NCBI GenBank assembly: GCA_029379215.1
Contig: JAQYWO010000064.1
Span: 1-32,924, forward strand
Length of the DNA: 32,924 bases
Source of the DNA: Rhizonema sp. PD37
GTDB taxonomy: Bacteria > Cyanobacteriota > Cyanobacteriia > Cyanobacteriales > Nostocaceae
Reading direction: 5' to 3'
Position numbers and translations under genes: made by a program. This document shows, piece by piece, positions 1 through 7,896 of this stretch. Numbering within the stretch: position 1 is the stretch's first letter; the number at the start of each line of letters is the position of its first letter. The notes under the pieces were generated by a model. That model saw only the letters and a list, made by a program, of their open reading frames with translations. It made no database searches and was not told the origin of the DNA.

Positions 1-11
1 AAATTGCCGAT

Positions 12-2600
12 ATGACAATAATATTTAATTATGCAATTAAAAATTATATTTTGACTATGCATCCTGAAACTTATGTGACAGAGGTTCTTGTTAAATCTGC
101 TCTTATAGAAGCTTCTCAAGATGAATTTTTCATGCCTAATGATTGCATATTCGTGATAGAAAGTTCACAATTATTAGGTATATTCACGCTTGCAGACATT
201 TTGCGGATGATGGTTCACGGAGTGAATTTAGAAAAAGTCAAAATTGGGGAAATTATGAGAAAACCTGTTTTGACTTTGGAGCGAGATTTTGATATTAATA
301 CAACTCTCTCTTTGATGAGTAGGCAAAATGTACGTCATTTAGCAATTGTGGATGATGAAGGGCAACTGTTAGAAATAGTTACAGCAGAAAGTATTGCTAC
401 AGCATTGCAGGCAGAGCTCTTAGAGACAAAAGAGAAGTTACAGCAAGAAATAAAACAACACGACTTGTTGAAAGTGACTTTGAGAACAGCTTCCGAGCCA
501 TTAGAACAGCAAATTACAGAGCAAACAGAAAAATTGCTAAAAGCTAATAAGCGTTTGCAACGGGGAATATGCGATCGCATTGCTACAGAAGCGCAACTAC
601 TGCAAACAACTTCTGAATTACAAGAATTGTTTCAAGCTTTTCCCGATATATACCTACGGCTGAAGAGTGATGGCACAATTCTCAGCTGTCACTCTAAAAA
701 GACATCAGATATCTACTTGCCACCGGAAAAATTCTTAGGGAGACTCATACAAGACGTATTACCATCTGATATCAGCAGACAATTCCAAGAGGCTATTTCT
801 CAACTACTCTTAACAAACTCTTTAGTAGCAATTGAATACTCTTTAGTATTTCCCACAGGAGAAAAAAGCTTTGAAGCAAGACTGTTACCATCAATTACCA
901 ATCAAATTATCGTAATTGTACGTAATATTACTGAGCGTTATCAAGCACAAAAAGCATTAAAAATAGCTAAAGATGAATTAGAAATTCGAGTTGAAGAGCG
1001 AACTTATGAATTAAAGAGTACTAATGCTCGCTTGCGGCAAGAAATTAGAGCGCGTCAGCGCATTGAAGAAGCACTCCGCTATCGAGTTGAATTTGAAAAA
1101 CTAATTACTAGCATATCAACACACTTTATCAACCTTGCTCCTGATGAAATTGATAACGGCATTAACCAAGCATTGCGAAAAATTGGAGAATTTGAAAATG
1201 TCGAGCGGAGTTATGTATTTTTATTTGCCCACAGTGACACTACAACGAATAACACTTATGAATGGTGTGCCAAAGATGTTGAAGGGTTAGTTCATGGTAA
1301 AAAAGAAACCTCATTTAGGCTTTTACCTTGGATCATCGAAAAAATTAGCCGCCTTGAAACTATTCATATTCCTTGTGTAAGTGAGCTTTTACAAGAAGAA
1401 TTTTCTGACTATCCAAACATTCAATCTCTCATTATCTTACCAATAGTTTGTAGTGGTTTCCTGATTGGATATTTAGGATTTGAATCAGTCATCTTTTCAA
1501 GAACTTGGACAGAAGACAGTATTGCTTTACTGAAAATGGTAGGAGAAATGTTAGGAAATGCCTTAAAACGTAAGTGGGTAGAGCAAGCATTACGAGTGAG
1601 TGAGGAAAGATATGCACGAGCAATCAATGCAGGGAAAGTAGGTATATGGGAATGGAACATTCAAACTCACAAGATGTATATAGATCCAAGTTTTAAGAAT
1701 TTGCTAGGTTATAATGAAAATGAACTTACTAACATCTTCGATAGTTGGCTAAATTTAATCCATCCTCATGATATTGAATCAGTTAAATTTGAATTTAATA
1801 GTTACGTAAACGGTCTTATTTCTAAGTACGAGGTTGAACATCGAATGCAACATAAGGATGGTAGATATCTGTGGTTAATTGCCCGTGGTACTGTTCTTAA
1901 AGATGCAAATAATAGCCCTTATTTGATTGCAGGTTCAAATACTGATATTACTGAACGTAAACTAGCTGAAACTAAACTGAAAACATCTTTAAAAGAGAAA
2001 GAAGTTCTTTTAAAAGAAATTCATCATAGAGTTAAAAATAATTTACAAATTATTTCGAGTTTGCTGAGGTTGCAAGTAGGATACATTCAAAACGAACAAA
2101 CTCTTGATATTTTCCAAGATAGTCAGAATCGTATCCGTGCTATGGCAATGATTCATGAAAATCTTTATCAATCAACTGATTTAGCTAGAATTCAACTTTT
2201 AGAGTATGTTCAGAATTTAACAAGTAACTTACTCCGCTGTTATAAAGTCGATTGCAATATCAAAATAAATTTAAACATTCATAACATATTGTTAAGAATA
2301 GATACGGCTATTCCTTGTGGTTTAATTATTAATGAACTTGTTTCTAACTCTATTAAATATGCTTTCTTAGATAGGAATATAGGTGAAATTTCTATAAGTT
2401 TTTTATTATTGGGAAAGGGAAACTACTTATTAAGTGTAAGCGATAACGGTATAGGAATTCCCGAAGATATAGAAATCCGCAAACAGAAATCTCTAGGTTT
2501 ACAGTTGGTTTGGAATTTAGTAGAGCAGTTGGAAGGGAAAATTTCATTTCATTCTAATTTAGGAACATTATTTACAATTAATTTTTCAGAACCTAATTAA
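12..2600 (+). CDS. Multi-sensor histidine kinase (CBS-PAS-GAF-PAS-HisKA_2-HATPase)
   Basis: An apparently soluble sensor kinase of 862 residues with no clear membrane segment. In order I read a CBS-domain pair (about residues 1-135), a helical linker, a PAS-like domain (about 205-315), a second coiled linker, a GAF domain (about 360-520), a PAS/PAC domain (about 530-655), then a HisKA_2 dimerisation domain with E669-I-H671-H672-R-V-K-N-N, and an HATPase_c domain with an N-box near 'IINELVSNSIKYAF' and 'DNGIGIPED'. HisKA_2 kinases transfer phosphate from the second His of this motif. The frame is open to the left edge (codons ATT GCC GAT precede the ATG), and the CBS homology begins almost at once, so the true start may lie outside the window. 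The next gene begins 10 bp after the stop, so the two probably form an operon. The signal sensed is unknown; CBS domains often bind adenine nucleotides. Confidence 0.9.
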   Translation: MTIIFNYAIKNYILTMHPETYVTEVLVKSALIEASQDEFFMPNDCIFVIESSQLLGIFTLADILRMMVHGVNLEKVKIGEIMRKPVLTLERDFDINTTLSLMSRQNVRHLAIVDDEGQLLEIVTAESIATALQAELLETKEKLQQEIKQHDLLKVTLRTASEPLEQQITEQTEKLLKANKRLQRGICDRIATEAQLLQTTSELQELFQAFPDIYLRLKSDGTILSCHSKKTSDIYLPPEKFLGRLIQDVLPSDISRQFQEAISQLLLTNSLVAIEYSLVFPTGEKSFEARLLPSITNQIIVIVRNITERYQAQKALKIAKDELEIRVEERTYELKSTNARLRQEIRARQRIEEALRYRVEFEKLITSISTHFINLAPDEIDNGINQALRKIGEFENVERSYVFLFAHSDTTTNNTYEWCAKDVEGLVHGKKETSFRLLPWIIEKISRLETIHIPCVSELLQEEFSDYPNIQSLIILPIVCSGFLIGYLGFESVIFSRTWTEDSIALLKMVGEMLGNALKRKWVEQALRVSEERYARAINAGKVGIWEWNIQTHKMYIDPSFKNLLGYNENELTNIFDSWLNLIHPHDIESVKFEFNSYVNGLISKYEVEHRMQHKDGRYLWLIARGTVLKDANNSPYLIAGSNTDITERKLAETKLKTSLKEKEVLLKEIHHRVKNNLQIISSLLRLQVGYIQNEQTLDIFQDSQNRIRAMAMIHENLYQSTDLARIQLLEYVQNLTSNLLRCYKVDCNIKINLNIHNILLRIDTAIPCGLIINELVSNSIKYAFLDRNIGEISISFLLLGKGNYLLSVSDNGIGIPEDIEIRKQKSLGLQLVWNLVEQLEGKISFHSNLGTLFTINFSEPN

Positions 2601-2610
2601 ACGGATAACA

Positions 2611-3774
2611 ATGAATACCAAAATTTTAGTTGTTGAAGATGAAAGAATTATTGCTTATGATATCAAATCTTGCCTGGAAAAAGCAGGATATATTGTTCCA
2701 ACTATTGCTGCTTATGGAGAACGAGCAATTGAAATCGCAGAAGAGTCACAGCCAGATTTAGTTTTGATGGATATTATGCTGAAAGGCAATATGAACGGTA
2801 TAGAAGCGGCTGAACAGATTATTAATCGCTTTGACATTCCGGTGGTTTATCTGACGGCTTATTCAGATGATAGTACTTTAAAAAGAGCGAAAACTTCTCA
2901 ACCATTCGGTTATATACTTAAACCTTTTGAAGAAACTCAATTAATTACTACTATTGAAATAGCTTTGAATAAGCATCAGACCGAAATGGTAATACGAACA
3001 GATTTAAAAAAAGAAAAACAGATGAGAGAATTTAAGTCTAACTTTGTCTCAATGGTGAGTCATGAATTTCGCAATCCATTAACTACTATTGGAACTTATA
3101 CTGATATACTAGCAAGTTATACTCATCAACTAAATGAAGCAAAAAAAAGCGAATATCTATGCCATATTCAAAATGCTGTTAAACATATGACGGATTTGAT
3201 GAGTGATGTTTTGCTAATTGGTAAGGCGGAAGTAAATCAATTGATGTTCAATCCCGCGCCTCTAGATGTGGAAAATTTTTGCCAAGATTTAGTAACGGAA
3301 GTACAATTTAGTGCAGGCGATCAGTACAAAGTCATTTTCACAACGCAAGGGCAGTATCGCGAATTGGAAGATACTACCTGTCATTCGCGATCGCTAGCGA
3401 TAAAAACTTACCTCCCATGTCTAGATCAGAAACTACTGCGGCACATTCTGGCGAATTTGCTGGCAAATGCTGTTAAGTATTCACCTTTCGGTGGCGCAGT
3501 TCGTTTTGATCTTTTCTTTGTAGAAGGAGAAGTAATGTTCCGCATCCAAGATGAAGGTATTGGTATTCCACAATTAGATCAAGAAGATTTGTTTAATTCT
3601 TTTCACAGAGGTAGCAATGTAGGCAATATACCAGGGCATGGTTTAGGACTGGCAATTGTTAAACAATACGTAGAGTTGCATCGCGGAGAAATAACCTTCG
3701 CCAGTAAAGTTGGAGTGGGAACAACGTTTATTGTGAGTTTGCCAGTAATATCATGTTCTACAAATGAGTTATAA
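2611..3774 (+). CDS. Response regulator-histidine kinase hybrid (REC-HisKA-HATPase)
   Basis: 387 residues. The N-terminal receiver domain (about 1-125) has the acidic pair E9/D10, phospho-acceptor D54 in 'LVLMDIML', and a later T/K pair ('LTAYS', 'LKPFEE'). It is followed by a HisKA domain with H151 in 'MVSHEFRNPLTT' and an HATPase_c domain with 'NLLANAVKYSP', 'DEGIGIP' and 'GHGLGLAIV'. The receiver-first order, with no input domain, suggests that the kinase is driven by phosphorylation of D54, probably by the kinase just upstream (10 bp gap). The receiver's 'EAAEQI' context resembles receivers usually partnered with HisKA_2/HWE kinases. A stretch around residues 250-270 ('TTCHSRSLAIKTYL') carries a HIP1 site and an ATCGCTAGCGAT palindrome and looks like a small insertion before the N-box. 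Start ATG and domain ends fit the family. Confidence 0.9.
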   Translation: MNTKILVVEDERIIAYDIKSCLEKAGYIVPTIAAYGERAIEIAEESQPDLVLMDIMLKGNMNGIEAAEQIINRFDIPVVYLTAYSDDSTLKRAKTSQPFGYILKPFEETQLITTIEIALNKHQTEMVIRTDLKKEKQMREFKSNFVSMVSHEFRNPLTTIGTYTDILASYTHQLNEAKKSEYLCHIQNAVKHMTDLMSDVLLIGKAEVNQLMFNPAPLDVENFCQDLVTEVQFSAGDQYKVIFTTQGQYRELEDTTCHSRSLAIKTYLPCLDQKLLRHILANLLANAVKYSPFGGAVRFDLFFVEGEVMFRIQDEGIGIPQLDQEDLFNSFHRGSNVGNIPGHGLGLAIVKQYVELHRGEITFASKVGVGTTFIVSLPVISCSTNEL

Positions 3775-3789
3775 ATAAAAGATAGATTC

Positions 3790-3822
3790 GTAGTTGCGCT
3801 TCTCTGCGAGTAGCGCAACTAC
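3790..3822. terminator. 10-bp perfect stem-loop after the kinase operon
   Basis: GTAGTTGCGC and GCGCAACTAC pair perfectly around a 13-base loop, 15 bp after the kinase stop and between convergent genes. There is no clear T-run after it, so it may be a factor-assisted terminator or simply a member of a repeat family. The loop side contains GCGAGTAGCG, which is also found in the hairpin at 15217-15233. Confidence 0.5.
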
Positions 3823-3865
3823 AAACATTATTATAAGTGTTCAACCGAACATAATAGAAAATATC

Positions 3866-3960
3866 ATTCAGCTATCAGCCGTCGTGCCGTCAGCACAAGT
3901 CGAGATGACTTGTTTAAATATACTGACGTACATAATTTGTTTGATTGCTGATAGCTGAAT
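3866..3960. repeat. 95-bp nested palindromic element between convergent genes
   Basis: The outer arms ATTCAGCTATCAG (3866-3878) and CTGATAGCTGAAT (3948-3960) are perfect 13-bp inverted repeats. Inside lie CGTCAG/CTGACG (3888-3893 and 3923-3928) and CAAGTC/GACTTG (3896-3901 and 3907-3912). The three stems share one axis, so the whole could fold as one interrupted hairpin. It lies between the kinase operon and the 3' end of the NADH dehydrogenase gene and has no coding content. It could be a small MITE-like element or a bidirectional terminator. Confidence 0.6.
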
Positions 3961-3965
3961 ACTTA

Positions 3966-5330
3966 TCAAGAAACCTTTGCTATTGATTCGCCGTTTACCG
4001 AGGTATAAAAATTACTTTTCTCGTCCACCTCTGGGGATATTGGTAATTCCTTACCTGTAATCAATCTTGCCCGACGACTTCTAGTGAAATAGTGCCAGCC
4101 CCACTGAAGCATAACCAAAAGCTTGTTATCAAACTCAATTAAGAAGTATATGTGAACCAACAGCCAGAACAGCCACGCTACGAAACCTGTAAACTTGATG
4201 AAACCTAAGTCTACCACCGCAGCATTTTGCCCGATGACTGCTAAACTACCTCTGTCTGCATAAGAAAATTGTGGTAATGTCTTACCGCTCATTCGCTGTT
4301 TAATCACTGAAGCAACGTATTGTCCTTGCTGCATTGCTACGGGTGCTACACCAGGAAGAGGTTTGCCATTTTGATGAGCAAAATGTGCCAAGTCGCCAAT
4401 CACAAAAATATTAGGATATCCCTTGACACTTAAGTCAGGTTCAACGATAACTCTTCCGGCGCGATCGCACTCAGCTTTTGTACATTCTGCGATCGCCTTT
4501 CCCAACGACGAAGCTTTCACGCCTGCTGCCCATAATACGGTTTTGGCAGCAATCTGTGACACCTCTGAATCTTGTTTGATGGTAACAACATCATCTTCTA
4601 TGTTTGTGACAAGTGTTTTTGTCTTAATAGTCACACCCAAGCGTTTCAAAGATGCTTCTGCATCTAATGACAATTCTGGTGCAAAAGGTGGCAGAATACG
4701 ATCCAATCCTTCAAGGAGTAATACCTGCGTTTGGGATGTGTCAATATTGCGGAAGTCTTCTTTCATTGTATGATACGCCAGTTCTGCGATCGCACCTGCT
4801 AATTCCACACCAGTAGGCCCACCACCAACAACGACAAAAGTTAACCAAGCACGACGTTTTTCTAAATCAGTTTCCTTTTCTGCTGCTTCAAACGCCATGA
4901 TGATGCGACGACGCATTTCTATGGCATCTTCTACAGTTTTTAATCCTGGCGCAGTTTTTTCCCAGTCGTCTTTACCAAAATAGGAATGCTTTGCACCTGT
5001 AGCAACGATTAAAGTATCGTAAGAGATTTCTTCTTCATCCATGAAGACGAGTTGTGCTTCTGGATCAATATTTTTCACATGTCCCAGTAGTACTGTTGTA
5101 TTCTTTCTTTTACTAAGTACTGAGCGTAATGGGGACGAGACATCAGCTGGCGAAAGTGTTCCTGTCGCAACCTGATATAGCAGTGGTTGGAATAAATGAA
5201 AGTTGCGTTTATCTATAAGAGTAACCTGAATGTCATTGCGGCTCAGTGATTTGGCTGCGTAAAGTCCACCAAAACCACCGCCGACTATGACGACTTGGTG
5301 TGATGGCTGATTTGCAACTGCGTTCTTCAT
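3966..5330 (-). CDS. Type II NAD(P)H dehydrogenase (NDH-2, Ndb family)
   Basis: 454 residues. This flavoprotein class passes electrons from NAD(P)H to quinone without pumping protons. The FAD-binding Rossmann motif is 'VVIVGGGFGGLYAAKSL' near residue 13, and the NAD(P)H Rossmann motif is 'VVVGGGPTGVELAGAIAE' near residue 165. Also present are 'ATGAKHSYFG', 'VLWAAGVKAS', and the FAD-closing segment 'IFVIGDLAHF', followed by 'GVAPVAMQQGQYVA'. A hydrophobic stretch near residues 385-405 ('FVAWLFWLLVHIYFLIEF') is the expected membrane-contact region of the family. Length is usual. A weak AAAGAG precedes the ATG. It converges with the kinase operon. Cyanobacteria have several paralogues (NdbA, B, C) and I cannot say which this is. 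Confidence 0.92.
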   Translation of the reverse strand: MKNAVANQPSHQVVIVGGGFGGLYAAKSLSRNDIQVTLIDKRNFHLFQPLLYQVATGTLSPADVSSPLRSVLSKRKNTTVLLGHVKNIDPEAQLVFMDEEEISYDTLIVATGAKHSYFGKDDWEKTAPGLKTVEDAIEMRRRIIMAFEAAEKETDLEKRRAWLTFVVVGGGPTGVELAGAIAELAYHTMKEDFRNIDTSQTQVLLLEGLDRILPPFAPELSLDAEASLKRLGVTIKTKTLVTNIEDDVVTIKQDSEVSQIAAKTVLWAAGVKASSLGKAIAECTKAECDRAGRVIVEPDLSVKGYPNIFVIGDLAHFAHQNGKPLPGVAPVAMQQGQYVASVIKQRMSGKTLPQFSYADRGSLAVIGQNAAVVDLGFIKFTGFVAWLFWLLVHIYFLIEFDNKLLVMLQWGWHYFTRSRRARLITGKELPISPEVDEKSNFYTSVNGESIAKVS

Positions 5331-5516
5331 TTCTCTTTATTTCCTTTCACTGACCATTATGTTACTATTCTTAACAAAATTTTACCTAAAATGTTACAGT
5401 GGTTCTGCTGATTTATTCCGCTTTCATGATGCTTATTTGGGAGCTTATTTTGTGAAGAATTATTAAGAATTAATCCTATTCGTTCAAAACCGTCTAAGAA
5501 GAGCTTAATATGCGTA

Positions 5517-6335
5517 TCACTCTACACCTTGACAAAAGTCATCTATCCAATTATGTAAACTAGAGGGATTGTGCGTCGGCGAGAGATGAGCTTTATTAGG
5601 AACATTTTTCTGTTGAGCCTTTATATGCTGATTTTGGCTATCCAATTTGGAAGTCACTGAAACTAATGCTGTAGGTTGGCGTTTAGTGTCTAACTTGGAA
5701 GCAACTGCAATTGATGCAACAGGTTGGCTTTTGCCATGTTTACCATGAAATTTAGAGGCAACGGCAATTGAGGCGTTAGGTTGAGGTTTGTTTTCTGGTT
5801 TAGAGGCAACGGCAATCGAGGCGTTAGGTTGAGGTTTGTTTTCTGGTTTGGAGGCAACGGCAATCGAGGCGTTAGGTTGAGGTTTGTTTTCCGGTTTAGA
5901 GGCAACGGCAATTGAGGCGTGAGGTTGAGGTTTGTTTTCTGGTTTAGAAGCAACGGCAATCGAGGCGTTAGGTTGGCGATGCCTGCGGCTGGCTGCGCCT
6001 ACGCAAAGAGTCTCTGGTAGAGACTCGCTGTGAACCTGACTGGCAACTTCCTGACAATCTAATTCTATTAAATGTAACTGCTCTTCAGGATTGAAGTTTA
6101 GACCTAAAGCGGCAACGATTTGATCAGGATTGTTATTTAAATCCAAGATGAAAGGAAAAATCTCATCAAGCTGAGGTTCCAAAACAGACATAGTCGCCAA
6201 AATAAAACCAGATGTCGGACGACGCTGCCCATCATAAGTTCCCCAAACTTGAACTTTTACAAGCCAGGAACGGTTTTTATAGTAGTGATTCACCCACTTC
6301 AGTTTTAAAGATTGGCGTAGCTGTTGGATATTCAT
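5517..6335 (-). CDS. Conserved cyanobacterial protein with 16-residue tandem repeats (DUF5331-like)
   Basis: About 272 residues from the ATG at 6335 ('MNIQQLRQSLKLKW'); the frame extends to a TTG at 6359, but the MNIQQLRQ start looks like the conserved one. The N-terminal ~95 residues form a compact domain that I associate with a cyanobacterial family of unknown function (I believe DUF5331, unverified). A hydrophilic region follows in which the unit PNASIAVASKPENKPQ recurs four or five times almost exactly, then in degenerate form ('PVASIAVASKLDTKRQ', 'PTALVSVTSKLDSQNQ'). It ends with 'NWIDDFCQGVE'. Between domain and repeats lies a short segment ('SESLPETLCVGAASRRHR') encoded by a palindromic repeat element. 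No signal peptide or membrane segment is seen. I assign no function; the repeats look disordered. Confidence 0.75.
   Translation of the reverse strand: MNIQQLRQSLKLKWVNHYYKNRSWLVKVQVWGTYDGQRRPTSGFILATMSVLEPQLDEIFPFILDLNNNPDQIVAALGLNFNPEEQLHLIELDCQEVASQVHSESLPETLCVGAASRRHRQPNASIAVASKPENKPQPHASIAVASKPENKPQPNASIAVASKPENKPQPNASIAVASKPENKPQPNASIAVASKFHGKHGKSQPVASIAVASKLDTKRQPTALVSVTSKLDSQNQHIKAQQKNVPNKAHLSPTHNPSSLHNWIDDFCQGVE
5755..5992. repeat. 48-bp tandem minisatellite inside a coding sequence
   Basis: The core ACGGCAAT recurs at exactly 48-bp steps (5761 minus a few bases, then 5809, 5857, 5905, 5953). The copies differ by only a few bases. Each unit is 16 codons, so gain or loss of units keeps the frame of the host gene. 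More diverged units continue to about 5640. Confidence 0.9.
5976..6030. repeat. Palindromic interspersed repeat inserted in frame in a gene
   Basis: The segment is unlike its coding surroundings. It contains GAGTCTCT-GGT-AGAGACTC (6008-6026), an 8-bp perfect stem with a 3-base loop, preceded by GCGGCTGGCTGCGCC-type bases of the kind seen in interspersed repeats of this window (11170-11222, 13820-13850, 31087-31236). It encodes the 'SLPETLCVGAASRRHR' stretch of the DUF5331-like protein. Confidence 0.7.
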
Positions 6336-6448
6336 GGAAGGTATCGCTTTAGTCAACAAGTTTACAGTCCCAAGGTATTAATACATTTAGCTCAAGTCCG
6401 TGGTTATACGTATACCTCTAATGGCTGACGACTAATCACTACTTAGTA

Positions 6449-6745
6449 TTATTCTTGGGAATGAAACCGATGATAAAGCATCTGAGTTACCCTTTTACCA
6501 CCTCGCAAATGCTGTTCTACGACTAAAGCCACTTCATCAGGGCGAACACCACTATACCAAACCTCTTCTGGTAATACCAGCACCATAGGACCATTGCCGC
6601 ATTGTCCCAAACAACCGCTACCAGTCACCGTCACACCAGTAACTGGCGACGCTTCAAAAGCTTCTAACACCTTCAAAGCACCTTGCTTACGGCAAGTGCG
6701 ATTTAAACATACGCGGACACAATTGGGAGAAACGGAGTCAGTCAT
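6449..6745 (-). CDS. Thioredoxin-like 2Fe-2S ferredoxin domain protein
   Basis: 98 residues. The cysteine pattern 'CVRVCLNRTC' then, about 30 residues on, 'GSGCLGQCGNGP' fits the thioredoxin-fold 2Fe-2S ferredoxins related to NuoE/HoxE. The stretch 'GPMVLVLPEEVWYSGVRPDEV' is typical of the cyanobacterial stand-alone members. The partner and role are not known; electron transfer or iron-sulphur handling is an inference. It lies 38 bp downstream of cysK on the same strand and may be cotranscribed with it. Start ATG at 6745. Confidence 0.85.
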   Translation of the reverse strand: MTDSVSPNCVRVCLNRTCRKQGALKVLEAFEASPVTGVTVTGSGCLGQCGNGPMVLVLPEEVWYSGVRPDEVALVVEQHLRGGKRVTQMLYHRFHSQE

Positions 6746-6783
6746 TTGTTAATTGTTATCAACACTCCGACTACATAGTGTAA

Positions 6784-7758
6784 CTAATTTAGCAACAGTC
6801 CCTTCGATTTTAACCACTCATGGTTGAAGATGCGTGACTGGTAACGGGAACCGCTATCACATAAAATGGTGACAATAGTATGTCCTGATCCCATTTGCTT
6901 TGCTAAAGCAACAGCAGCAGCGACATTGATGCCAGTGGAACCACCCATAAATAAGCCATCTTTTTGTAGCAATTGGTAGACAACCTGTAGAGCGATTCGA
7001 TCATCAATTTGGATAGCATCATCAGCTGGTGCGCCTTCCATATTTGCTGTGATGCGACTGTTGCCAATACCCTCGGTGATAGAAGAGCCGTCCATGTGGA
7101 TTTCGCCTGTTTTAATATAACTGTAAAGTCCGCTTCCCATCGGATCGGCGACAACACATTTAATAGCTGGATTCTTTTCTTTCAAATACATTGCAGCACC
7201 TGCAAACGTACCACCAGTTCCGGTAGAAGCTACCCAAGCATCGACTTTACCACCCGTTTGCGCCCAAATTTCAGATCCTGTCGTTTCGTAGTGGGCGCGG
7301 CGATTTGCTAAATTGTCAAACTGGTTTGCCCAAATGGCGTTTTCCATTTCATCGGCTATTCTGCCAGATAGTTTGACATAATTGTTGGGGTCTTTGTAAG
7401 GCACAGCAGGAACGGGGCGAACTTCTGCACCTAATGCTCTTAAGGCATCCATCTTTTCTTGCGACTGGGTGTCAGGAATAATAATCAGACATTTGTAGCC
7501 TTTAGCGTTACAAATATGTGCCAGTCCAATACCAGTATTTCCAGCAGTTCCTTCTACAACTGTCCCACCTGGTTTAAGTAAGCCCTTTTTTTCTGCATCT
7601 TCAATAATATAAAGTGCAGCACGGTCTTTGACTGAACCACCTGGATTAAGAAATTCTGCCTTAGCGAGAATTTCGCAGCCAGTTTCTTCACTAAAGCTGT
7701 TTAAGCGAATCAGGGGTGTATTGCCGACAGTACCAATAAATCCATTTTTAATATCCAT
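6784..7758 (-). CDS. cysK: Cysteine synthase (O-acetylserine sulfhydrylase, CysK/CysM-type)
   Basis: 324 residues of a fold-type II PLP enzyme that makes cysteine from O-acetylserine and sulphide in the cytoplasm. K44 in 'NPGGSVKDRAA' is the PLP lysine. Other family marks are 'GNTPLIRLN' at the start, 'EGTAGNTGIGLA' (phosphate and substrate loop), 'STGTGGTFAG' (PLP phosphate cup), and 'TILCDSGSRY' near the end, with the serine that contacts the pyridine nitrogen. Length is usual. 'AAGGTCA' lies upstream of the ATG. The 2Fe-2S protein gene follows 38 bp downstream. Cyanobacteria have several paralogues and a different beta-substitution specificity is possible. Confidence 0.9.
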   Translation of the reverse strand: MDIKNGFIGTVGNTPLIRLNSFSEETGCEILAKAEFLNPGGSVKDRAALYIIEDAEKKGLLKPGGTVVEGTAGNTGIGLAHICNAKGYKCLIIIPDTQSQEKMDALRALGAEVRPVPAVPYKDPNNYVKLSGRIADEMENAIWANQFDNLANRRAHYETTGSEIWAQTGGKVDAWVASTGTGGTFAGAAMYLKEKNPAIKCVVADPMGSGLYSYIKTGEIHMDGSSITEGIGNSRITANMEGAPADDAIQIDDRIALQVVYQLLQKDGLFMGGSTGINVAAAVALAKQMGSGHTIVTILCDSGSRYQSRIFNHEWLKSKGLLLN

Positions 7759-7896
7759 TCTGAAATGACCTTAGTTATTCATATTCATACTTATGGCAAG
7801 TCTGGACATGATCCCAATTAGCTTTTATTTTATTTTCGCGTCGAGACGCCGAGTAAACCTGGAATCGACGACTTAATATTGACAACAATGGGATCG

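Noticed and set aside
5690..5959. 89-codon minus-strand frame over the repeats
   Set aside because: It is a shadow of the 16-codon repeats in another frame; its leucine/proline pattern simply mirrors the repeat period.
5755..5992. Regular 48-bp repeats resembling a CRISPR array
   Set aside because: The units are contiguous with no unique spacers, lie in frame in a conserved gene, and have no cas genes nearby.
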